Shown here piece by piece: positions 7,704 through 14,364 of a stretch of DNA of 14,364 nucleotides. Source of the DNA: Asterionellopsis glacialis (taxonomy: Eukaryota > Bacillariophyta > Plagiogrammaphyceae > Rhaphoneidales > Asterionellopsidaceae); NCBI GenBank assembly GCA_014885115.2, contig WKLE02003450.1, positions 11,484 to 25,847 of the forward strand, read 5' to 3'. A program made the position numbers and the translations under genes. Numbering within the stretch: position 1 is the stretch's first letter; each line of letters starts with the position of its first letter. Below the pieces are notes generated by a model that worked only from the letters and a program-made list of their open reading frames with translations, was not told where the DNA came from and made no database searches.

Positions 7704-9998
7704 TCATTTGGGTTTTTGACGAAAGAAATTATCTATACGTGCCTTTTTTGTTGCCTTCACAGTTTTGTTCGCAAATCCGAGTGGACCTTTACGAGATTCA
7801 CTTCCGCCTGTTCTCTTTTCTACAGCAGTTAAAACTTGATTTTCACGATCATATTGCCTTTGAAGTTTTCGAGCGAATTCTTCGTCAGCCGATGGCGGAG
7901 TTAACGCTGCTTGGTCGCCATTCTGTAAGCCGGATCCCACCTCTTCTTTCTTTGGAAAGTTCAGTTTTGTGTCATTTTCTACAGATTGTGTATCCGCAAT
8001 GATCACCGTCTTCTTTGTTTGATCAGGCGATGACAATGACGAGGACGCAGTGTTCGTGGTGTTGTTGCTATTACCTTTGGCAAAAAATGAAGTAATTCCA
8101 CCATCACGTAGTATTGTTTCGAAGTCTGTTGCACAAAGTCCAATACGATGCATATTGACTGCACCTTCCTTATTTTTAACTGCACAACGGACACGTTCAA
8201 CCAGTTGCTGCATCCTTCGTTGTTGATCATCTGCGTTGGTGCTACAAATAATAGTGACCTCCTTTCTCTTGGGAAACGGTATCCGAACACTCCGTATAAT
8301 GCGTGCTGGTTTGGAATCATCTTCATTATGCTTAGAACAATGATAATGAATGGTAAGACTTTTAGGGAATCGACTGTTTCGTGTTGAATCTTGTTCAACT
8401 CGACTCAATACATCAGATGTTAGCAGGGTTACCCATTTTGTGATTTCTTGTGAATCTAATTGAGTCTTGAAAAAGGATTTGTAGGCTGTGATGCTTTTCA
8501 CAAGCGCACCTGCTGTTTCCCTGACTGGTTCGGAATCTATACCTCTACATGCATCAAATACCAACCGTCCAGTTTCCGCACCAAGTTCTTGAGTTAATCT
8601 TGGTAATGATAATAATCTTGCAATAGACCCCATTGTCTCCTCTTCTGGGGGGAGAAGGGCTTGGACTTTTTTTCCAATCTTTCCTCCTAAATGACGAACT
8701 TTACGAATTTTAGTTTCTTCCATAACAAGGTCAATACAATGAGGGAATATGACAGCTTGTCCATTCGGTTTGCCATAGGATGCACCTAATTTGGCAACAA
8801 GTTTACAAGTTGATATTCCAGCACTCAAAGTGAAGCCAAGTTTTTCATACACAGCATTTCGAACTTGCTTAGCAACCATGCATCCTTTCAGTAAAGCTTT
8901 CTGAACTTCTAACACACCAGAATTGTCCTCGCGATTCCAATACGTTTTTTGGTTTATCTGTTTTTGGAGGTCGTTATCACCTACAACAACAGTGTTGTCC
9001 AACATCTTTTCAATGCTCGAGTGCTCGTCGTCTTGTTGTTGAACTTGGTCACAGTCGTCCCAACAAAAATCAGTAACATCAATGAATAATTCGTCAATTG
9101 ATGCACGTTCTAAGATAAATTTATCTTTCCCACCTACGCATGTTGTTAAGGCTTCTAATACAACTGAAAAAATACGACTTGAAGCAATACGGTATCGTTC
9201 TAAACATGCCTTTCCTTCATACGGGAATCGCTGTTTACCAGCTTCCGTACACAATATTTGCTGTCTTTGGTTTTCATTTAAACAATACTTTTGTTCGTAA
9301 GCTTGTTCTATGGAGGCTGAAACATCATTTTCATCGTCATGGGTATCATTTGCGTCATCAGTAGTATGATTTCCATGTTCTTGTGAGAATTCTTTCCCTT
9401 TTTCTTTTCCTTCTGGATGATCATTTGATGTCCCTGACTTTTTATTTTTGTATGGGTTTTGGGGTATTATAGTCGTAGTATTGCCATGAATGTTTTTCAT
9501 TGTAGTACTCGTGGACGTTGTATTCGTCGATGCTTTGAGAATGGGGAGATGTAAGGCTACACAATGCCCATTTGATTTGTCACGAACAGCTTCCCATGAA
9601 TCACCACGTCTAATACCAAATTCTCGTGCTGGGTATGTAACTGCTAAAACTGAATTCCACTGCAATAAAGCAAGTGAAGTTTGGAGTGGTAATCCTAATC
9701 GAACTCGTTCACATTGAGCATAAAAACAATCAAGATCTAATAATAATACAATTCGATCATTATTTGAACCATGATGACTATGGCGACGGTTTTGATGCTT
9801 GGGAGGATTTTTTTGGAGAATCGTTAGTTGGTGATGCTGATGCTGATGTGTGGATGGTTGCCATTCAGTAGACATGTTAGTTGGCGAATTTGTTGCTAGT
9901 AATAAATTTTTAAATTCTCTCCCCCCGCTTTTCCGAAGATAATGATTTTTGTTAACCCTAACTTTGTGCCATAAATGGTTTTGGGGATCCTTCCTCAT
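7704..9998 (-). CDS. POLH: DNA polymerase eta, Y-family translesion polymerase
   Basis: This copies past UV dimers and other lesions in the nucleus. Numbering is from the ATG at 9998 (764 aa). Another ATG at 9875 (723 aa) has a better context, with A at -3, and still includes the whole catalytic core; I cannot choose between them. Motif DLDCFYAQCE contains catalytic D88, and ERASIDELFIDVT contains D302/E303. Eta-type fingers follow: Q113, and Y122, R125 and R131 in TYPAREFGIRR. GISTCKLVAKLGASYGKPNG (palm), IRKVRHLGGKIGKK (thumb) and CRGIDSEPVRE leading to the little-finger domain are close to Pol eta and unlike Pol kappa or Rev1. A hydrophilic insertion of about 100 residues (156-258) interrupts the core. 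I see no C2H2 UBZ finger. The tail has a MIU-like helix (705-717) and PIP-like motifs ITSFF (635-639) and ARIDNFF (753-759). It is convergent with RING-2. Confidence 0.92.
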   Translation of the reverse strand: MRKDPQNHLWHKVRVNKNHYLRKSGGREFKNLLLATNSPTNMSTEWQPSTHQHQHHQLTILQKNPPKHQNRRHSHHGSNNDRIVLLLDLDCFYAQCERVRLGLPLQTSLALLQWNSVLAVTYPAREFGIRRGDSWEAVRDKSNGHCVALHLPILKASTNTTSTSTTMKNIHGNTTTIIPQNPYKNKKSGTSNDHPEGKEKGKEFSQEHGNHTTDDANDTHDDENDVSASIEQAYEQKYCLNENQRQQILCTEAGKQRFPYEGKACLERYRIASSRIFSVVLEALTTCVGGKDKFILERASIDELFIDVTDFCWDDCDQVQQQDDEHSSIEKMLDNTVVVGDNDLQKQINQKTYWNREDNSGVLEVQKALLKGCMVAKQVRNAVYEKLGFTLSAGISTCKLVAKLGASYGKPNGQAVIFPHCIDLVMEETKIRKVRHLGGKIGKKVQALLPPEEETMGSIARLLSLPRLTQELGAETGRLVFDACRGIDSEPVRETAGALVKSITAYKSFFKTQLDSQEITKWVTLLTSDVLSRVEQDSTRNSRFPKSLTIHYHCSKHNEDDSKPARIIRSVRIPFPKRKEVTIICSTNADDQQRRMQQLVERVRCAVKNKEGAVNMHRIGLCATDFETILRDGGITSFFAKGNSNNTTNTASSSLSSPDQTKKTVIIADTQSVENDTKLNFPKKEEVGSGLQNGDQAALTPPSADEEFARKLQRQYDRENQVLTAVEKRTGGSESRKGPLGFANKTVKATKKARIDNFFRQKPK
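7722..7745 (-). other. C-terminal PIP-like (PCNA-binding) motif of Pol eta
   Basis: The codons for KARIDNFF lie four residues from the C-terminus, followed by RQKPK. It has the hydrophobic-x-x-Phe-Phe core of a PCNA box but lacks the canonical Gln, as is common in Y-family polymerases. The position at the extreme end fits known Pol eta proteins. Confidence 0.65.
7848..7886 (-). other. MIU-like ubiquitin-binding helix in the Pol eta tail
   Basis: This encodes DEEFARKLQRQYD (residues 705-717). The pattern of acidic cap, Ala-x-x-Leu-Gln centre and acidic end resembles MIU (inverted UIM) helices that bind ubiquitin. In animal and fungal Pol eta a UBZ finger binds ubiquitinated PCNA; here this helix may replace it. 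The function is inferred. Confidence 0.5.
8082..8096 (-). other. Internal PIP-like motif of Pol eta
   Basis: The codons for ITSFF (residues 635-639) come just after the end of the little-finger region, preceded by Gly-Gly. A second PCNA-box-like core at this place is seen in other Pol eta proteins, from memory. It lacks Gln. Confidence 0.45.
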
Positions 9999-10357
9999 AA
10001 AATACGCCACTTACGTGCATCAATAGCAAAGAGGAGTGCATGAATATTGTGTCAAAAGCGGTCACCCATTGAACTTCTCAACACAAGTTATCATTGTTGT
10101 TTGTCGACAAAATGACACGAACGGGAATTTTAAATTCTTGATGTACGAAGAACCGATTTTTCTTACTGTGCTGGACGTGGAGTCAGCCCACCCAAATTGT
10201 GATTCAAATCCTGAGGAGTGTCTGGCTTTTCTTATATTTTTTAACCATAGTCCTATTCCGATACACTGCATGCCATGGTAAGTGGTTGAGGACTTAGGAT
10301 ACATTTGAAGGACTTTCAAAGAAATGGCACCATGCCTTATGAGATGTGTGTTTTATT
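9999..10357. other. Spacer between LRR gene 3' end and Pol eta 5' end
   Basis: The frame of Pol eta runs open only to a GTG at 10010. This stretch must hold the LRR 3'UTR and the polymerase promoter. The open frames at 10036-10281 (+) and 10062-10319 (-) begin with GTG and TTG and show no family features. I see no clear TATA box or repeat. Confidence 0.45.
10352..10357 (-). terminator. Candidate poly(A) signal AATAAA right after the LRR stop codon
   Basis: On the minus strand the sequence reads TAAAATAAAA: the TAA stop (10358-10360) is followed at once by AATAAA (10357 down to 10352). If used, cleavage would give a 3'UTR of only some 20-30 bases. AATAAA dependence in this organism is not established. 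Confidence 0.3.
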
Positions 10358-11878
10358 TTAAACTGTACTACCTAGCTTGACTAAATCAGGATGTTCACGT
10401 AGGAGATAAAATCTAACATCTGCTTGATAGTTGGCTTTTGACAAAACTAGAGGCCAAAGAGATACTGGCAGGTTAGGGCAACGTAGCAATCGCCTTCCTG
10501 CACGGTTCAATCTAGTAAAATACCTAATGTCCTTGAGTGGATTCAACTCTGTCGTACATGTTACACGGTTATATTGAAGGTCCAAGTCTTCCACAGTCAT
10601 ATTGTGCGTCCGCAACGCATCAGCTATAGCAATCCCACCCTTGGTACCTATTTTATTACGGTACAGATTAATCTTTCGTAGACGTGTGTTGTGTTTCAAT
10701 GCCTTAGCCAAGGCTTCCGCACCATCATCATTGATTTCGTTACGACTCAAATTCAATTCCTCTAATCCACAAATAGCAAGGCAATCGGGCAATACATTAA
10801 AATCAAAATCATGATGAATGAAATTGAACTCCAGATCTAAACTTTGCAGTGTCATATTTCCCATGAGACCATGACCAATACTACATAACCCTGCATTAGA
10901 TATTTCATTGGATTGCATTTTGAGATGACGAAGAGTACAGTTGTTTCGTAAGGATGACACCAAAGCTTCACAACCCATAGGTCCAATTTTATTGAAACCC
11001 ACATTCAAATATTCAAGCGTTTGATTATGATGGTTATGATCATGACTTTCGTCATTTTCATCGTCATTATAATCATCATCACCATGTTCATATTCAAAAT
11101 GACTTTGTGAAGATGAAGGTGATGTAGCACCACCAGTACTACCAAGTTCTGGATCACCTCCAAGTGCATTCGCTATAGCTATCATTCCCAAGTCGCCAAT
11201 ATGGTTGTAAACTAGATTTAATTTCAAAAGAGACTTGTTATATCGTATTGCTGTTCCAAGTTCTTTGGCACCATTAGGACCAATTTCATTTTTACTTAGA
11301 ACCAATTCTTTCACACGACACTGGCTACGTTTTAAGCCACGTGCTAGACATGCTATACCTTCACAACCAATTTGGTTTTGATGCAATACAAGCACTTCTA
11401 GCATACATTTGCTCGACAAAAGCCATTGTCCCAAGGCTGTTGCACCTGACAATCGTAGTCGATTACCTGACAAATTGATTTCTTTGATCGAATGGTTATG
11501 TAGTAACCCTTCAAATACCAAGGTACCAATACCACCACTTCCAATTAAATTATGTGATATATCTAATTCCTGTATGGTTTCATTGCGTCGTATCGCCTTT
11601 GCAAGTAGGAATATGTCATCACTTTCTTCTTCGTCTTCATTGTCGTCCTCTATATTATTGTTATTACTGAGCATAGATACTGTCCTTGATCCTTCAATTA
11701 ATCCAATATTATGTAAATTAACACAGATTAAAGTGGGATCATTATCGTCAGATATTTGTTGTAATGTTTTCATAAATGTTGTTGCAGGATGTTCTGGTAC
11801 ACCACCGTCATCCGAAAACATCATATTGTGGAAACTTTTTCGGCCTTTACGTAATGTTTCTTGAATCAAATGGTTCAT
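10358..11878 (-). CDS. Ribonuclease-inhibitor-type leucine-rich repeat protein (506 aa)
   Basis: The ATG is at 11878 and there is no intron. Residues from about 49 to 450 form some 11-12 repeats of about 28 residues with the pattern LxxLxLxxNxIxxxGxxxLxxxL, for example LEELNLSRNEINDDGAEALA. This is the RI/NLRC3-like LRR subtype, which builds a curved binding surface. Two acidic low-complexity insertions break the repeats: about 72-88, and a Gly/Ser then Asp/Glu/His segment at 241-286 between repeats 6 and 7. After the last repeat, a C-terminal segment (about 451-506) contains LNRAGRRLLRCPNLPVSLWP and FYLLREHPDL; I have seen this tail in other diatom LRR proteins, from memory. There is no signal peptide, membrane helix, NACHT or kinase domain, so it is probably a soluble intracellular protein-binding scaffold. 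The partner is unknown. Confidence 0.85.
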   Translation of the reverse strand: MNHLIQETLRKGRKSFHNMMFSDDGGVPEHPATTFMKTLQQISDDNDPTLICVNLHNIGLIEGSRTVSMLSNNNNIEDDNEDEEESDDIFLLAKAIRRNETIQELDISHNLIGSGGIGTLVFEGLLHNHSIKEINLSGNRLRLSGATALGQWLLSSKCMLEVLVLHQNQIGCEGIACLARGLKRSQCRVKELVLSKNEIGPNGAKELGTAIRYNKSLLKLNLVYNHIGDLGMIAIANALGGDPELGSTGGATSPSSSQSHFEYEHGDDDYNDDENDESHDHNHHNQTLEYLNVGFNKIGPMGCEALVSSLRNNCTLRHLKMQSNEISNAGLCSIGHGLMGNMTLQSLDLEFNFIHHDFDFNVLPDCLAICGLEELNLSRNEINDDGAEALAKALKHNTRLRKINLYRNKIGTKGGIAIADALRTHNMTVEDLDLQYNRVTCTTELNPLKDIRYFTRLNRAGRRLLRCPNLPVSLWPLVLSKANYQADVRFYLLREHPDLVKLGSTV

Positions 11879-12982
11879 TCCTATAAATTTGTTTTATTTT
11901 TCCTTTAGTATTTTTCACGAATTTTAAAATTTGAAGTATGTGTGCAATACTCCCAATTCACTACTTTTGTATTTACAGGAAATATACGAAGAGAGCTACC
12001 AATTACATTCATACATTGCAAGGATAGCAACTGCAAGTAGAAAGAAGACCTTTTCACTGAAATTTTGCTTGGGTTTGTTTATCTTTGATTGCTAAATCGC
12101 AGAGAAGACGTATGGTTCACAATATAGTCTCGCTAGTCAATACCGAGACTGCTGTCCCTGTGAATGTGTAGTTTTTGTGGTGTTGATAAAGAAGAAGTCT
12201 GTGGATTCAGAGACGGGCAGTGGGAATGAAACACAAGGAACAGACGTGTCTTGGGTATATCGTTGCGGAATGTTCTTGTTTTTCATCGAGCCTCTCAGCG
12301 TCGTCTCGCACCGACGCCTGAGAAATAACTTTCATCGAAATCAATTTTTCTTGAGAAACAAGATATTGGTACCTCATTACCGTCCTGGAAACCTTGCATT
12401 CTACGCTACGACCAGTACAAAGTCCCATAAACTACGATACCTTGTAGGACCATTAGGCATTTTCCGACTCGTACGACTAATATGCGATCCTTGCGGTTCG
12501 ATGATGCTAGACTCAAGTTTTCGAGTAGACTATTGTTTACTATCATCTCGAGAGTACCTGATATGCCAGAGTCAGTCCACAGTCCACACCTGGTATCTGG
12601 CACCCTGACAAGGTACGTATCATAAAAAGCAAGAGGGTTCACGTCAGCATGTTATTTTTCTGACATTCAAAATCTCGTCAATATGATGACTGATACTAGA
12701 GTAGTGGAAGTGCATCGTTCTGGGGAAAAGAAGTGCACACTAAAGCTGTGTTGAAGTGAACAGGACTCTCGAAATGCTGCAGTATTTACTGTAGTATGCG
12801 TGTTTTGTTGTGTACAGTCGTGTACCTGGTAAATCTCTTATCATCTCTGATCTAAAAACTGTCAACAGGGGGTGAAATAAATTACATTGAATGATATACG
12901 TTTACGATAATATTATAATGTGCTTGTACATCTTTTATTACATTAACTCTATTTATAGCTCTATTCTAACTTATTTCATTGC
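11879..12982. other. 1.1 kb intergenic region rich in inverted repeats
   Basis: This holds the LRR promoter and the 3'UTR of the TPR-like gene. A 143-codon open frame at 12177-12608 (+) starts with GTG, has no in-frame ATG for its first 31 codons and shows no family features; I do not call it a gene. Inverted repeats: AGTCTCG/CGAGACT (12126-12132, 12144-12150); a 10 bp stem with one bulge (12294-12303, 12312-12322); GTACCT/AGGTAC (12554-12559, 12611-12616) enclosing TGCCAGA/TCTGGCA (12564-12570, 12596-12602); and 12777-12794. TACCTGGT lies at 12823-12830. No tRNA or other RNA gene could be recognised. Confidence 0.5.
12934..12939 (-). terminator. Candidate poly(A) signal of the TPR-like gene
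   Basis: AATAAA on the minus strand lies 44 bases past the stop codon at 12983-12985, in AT-rich sequence. The use of this signal is inferred. Confidence 0.35.
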
Positions 12983-13804
12983 TCAAGCAGCGGCGGCCAA
13001 TGTCGGCTGACGCAGTAAGTGAGCATTCAAAAGGAAACTTTCGATGTCAACAATGCTTTGTTGATAGACAGACTCGTCCAAGGACGTTGCTATTTGTGTC
13101 AACGTCTTGAATAGGTTTTCGGACATTGCGTACTCTCCCACTTCGTGATAAATTTGCGCCTTGTTGTTGATAATGGCAATCGCCACAGAATAGTCCACAC
13201 CTTGGTCTCCGCTACATTCTGGAATGACTTGATAAGACATATCATACAATTGGAGTGCTCTCTCCAGTAATGAATTACTCGATGGTGGCCCATTGAAGAA
13301 CTTCAAGTGGTGTGTTAGTGCGAAGTTGAACATCACGATGGCAGTGTACCGTTGGAACACTTCTGACATCTCATCTTTATCGTCGACTGTACTGAACGTT
13401 TCGCATATCGCTTCAAGTCTCATTGGTTCGGAGTGTAGAAAAAGAGGGGACACAGCTCTCAGTTGAAGTTTTCTTCCTGCTTGCTTGGATTTTTTATAGC
13501 TTAGAGCAGCAATTTTTGCTTGTCTTATTTGATCGTCTTCTTCGTTTACATGAAGTGGTTGAGACGTAGAATGCTGGCGATGAGCTAGTTGTGAAAGGAT
13601 TGTCATCGATCCTTGAAACATGTTAAATGCACCATGGTAAGAACCTTTTTTAAGGAGTTCAACTCCATCGTTGTTGAATTGAATTGCAGAGTTCATATTG
13701 TTGTCGATGTGATGTTTTAGAACACTTTGGACTAGTTCTAAAAAATTATGAGTTCTGGAAGTTTTGAAATCAAATGCCATGACTTTCACGCACCAAAAGA
13801 ACAT
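12983..13804 (-). CDS. TPR-like repeat protein of unknown function (273 aa)
   Basis: The first ATG is at 13804. The ATG at 13780 has a stronger context (GTCATGG) and would remove eight residues; a TATA-like run only 33 bp upstream of 13804 also favours the shorter start. Three helix-pair segments look like tetratricopeptide repeats: FNNDGVELLKKGSYHGAFNMF (43-63), IVMFNFALTHHL followed by LLERALQLYDMSY (about 156-191), and IINNKAQIYHEVGEYAMSENLF (211-232). Their Asn/Gly/Tyr/Ala pattern matches TPR helix A/B packing. Between the first two is a Lys/Arg-rich stretch (95-117). TPR proteins hold complexes together; no partner can be named. I recall many similar short hypothetical proteins in diatoms with the same FNN and FNxAL wording, so this is likely one of a diatom-expanded family. 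No signal peptide or membrane helix is seen. Confidence 0.8.
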   Translation of the reverse strand: MFFWCVKVMAFDFKTSRTHNFLELVQSVLKHHIDNNMNSAIQFNNDGVELLKKGSYHGAFNMFQGSMTILSQLAHRQHSTSQPLHVNEEDDQIRQAKIAALSYKKSKQAGRKLQLRAVSPLFLHSEPMRLEAICETFSTVDDKDEMSEVFQRYTAIVMFNFALTHHLKFFNGPPSSNSLLERALQLYDMSYQVIPECSGDQGVDYSVAIAIINNKAQIYHEVGEYAMSENLFKTLTQIATSLDESVYQQSIVDIESFLLNAHLLRQPTLAAAA

Positions 13805-13836
13805 CTCCCAACTTCAACCTTGAATGTTCTTTTCTG

Positions 13837-13845
13837 ATATATATA
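13837..13845 (-). promoter_or_regulatory. TATA-box candidate of the TPR-like gene
   Basis: ATATATATA flanked by G and C lies 33 bp upstream of the ATG at 13804 and 57 bp upstream of that at 13780. A TATA box normally lies about 30 bp before the transcript start, which would put the start almost on the first ATG and favour the second. Confidence 0.35.
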
Positions 13846-14014
13846 GAAAGGCAATAAAAAATTAATTCAGTATTACCAAATATGTTCACATTGAAGTTAA
13901 ATCGATTTTTTGTATTTTCGTAGCTAAATTAACCTAGCGTTTTTACCTGGTTAAACAAATATAATGTCACCGTTCAAAAATGACGATTTTATAAATATCA
14001 GTATCCTATCGTGA

Positions 14015-14057
14015 GTAAGAAAGGACCTTATACTTTAAAGTTGATTCACTTTCTTAC
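14015..14057. repeat. Nested inverted repeat
   Basis: GTAAGAAAG (14015-14023) pairs perfectly with CTTTCTTAC (14049-14057). In the middle, ACTTTAAAGT (14032-14041) is itself a perfect palindrome. The two dyads share nearly the same centre (14036 and 14036.5). Function is unknown. Confidence 0.6.
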
Positions 14058-14364
14058 ACTAAATAAGGCATTCAGAGATACAATGATCTTGCTCTCGTGT
14101 ACACAGAAACAAGTTCAAACAAAAAGTCCCTGGTGTATTGGGCCATTTTGATAAAGCTTATCTATGTAAAACCAAAGTCAAGTTTCTCCCATTATTTGTT
14201 CTCTTGCATGTGCTTTCGAAATACCTTTCTTAATTATAAGCGTTTCCGCCGTACATAAAGAAAGAGGCTTTTTATAATCAAAGACTACACTTAATCTGAT
14301 AGGCTTTTCAAGTTTTACAAGATAATTTAGAAAAATAAATAACTACTTTAACAACACAAAGGTT

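Larger units (their letters stand above)
13805..14364. promoter_or_regulatory. Upstream region of the TPR-like gene to the window end
   Basis: I see no gene on either strand. The stretch is very AT-rich. It holds the TATA-like run at 13837-13845, one TACCTGGT (13944-13951) and a symmetric inverted repeat at 14015-14057. Weak AT-only repeats such as ATTATAA/TTATAAT (14233-14239, 14272-14278) are of little meaning. Confidence 0.45.

Noticed and set aside
10201..10220. tRNA B-box-like GATTCAAATCC
   Set aside because: No matching A box, acceptor stem or cloverleaf could be built around it.
12177..12608. 143-codon open frame on the plus strand
   Set aside because: It starts with GTG, has no early ATG and shows no domain-like pattern. 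It overlaps several inverted repeats, and the remaining length is possible by chance.
90..13804. A defence or secondary-metabolite gene cluster
   Set aside because: The genes belong to ordinary eukaryotic housekeeping or expanded families. No enzyme set, transposase, integrase, CRISPR array or toxin-like pair is present.

Overview
The window looks like nuclear DNA of a diatom, or a close stramenopile relative. It is AT-rich by eye, has gene-sized open frames on both strands, and contains only two short GT-AG introns. It also carries a Y-family polymerase, ribonuclease-inhibitor-type LRR repeats, TPR-like repeats and membrane-anchored RING-H2 proteins full of Asn/Asp/Ser/Glu runs. Nothing points to a bacterium, organelle, virus or transposon. 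I cannot name the species; a pennate diatom is my guess from memory of similar LRR and TPR-like proteins.

Layout, left to right. At 90-1349 (-) is an unrecognised 419-residue protein with a degenerate EF-hand and an internal two-fold repeat. A divergent spacer with a dense palindrome array follows. At 2105-3892 (+) is a spliced transmembrane RING-H2 protein (RING-1). At 4451-5323 (-) is a Cys-rich multi-pass membrane protein. At 6056-7611 (+) is a second spliced transmembrane RING-H2 protein (RING-2), a paralogue of RING-1. At 7704-9998 (-) is DNA polymerase eta, converging on RING-2 with only 92 bp between the stop codons. At 10358-11878 (-) is a long LRR protein. A 1.1 kb spacer rich in inverted repeats comes next, then a TPR-like protein at 12983-13804 (-). 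The last 560 bp hold no recognisable gene.

How the genes relate. The two RING proteins share one architecture: N-terminal membrane anchor, Cys cluster, a short Arg-Arg-Ala-Ile-Leu motif, a long acidic linker and C-terminal RING-H2. The 10-mer CTAGAGAGGT occurs three times in the window, always in the spacer upstream of one of these two genes. Each gene has one intron of about 125 bp at a different place. Retention of either would leave a membrane-anchored protein without a working RING. The polymerase has the eta signature residues, no visible UBZ zinc finger, and in its tail a MIU-like helix that may bind ubiquitin plus PCNA-box-like motifs. These genes probably do not form an operon-like system. 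The best candidates for something new are the RING pair with its shared upstream motif, and the palindrome array at 1822-1888.
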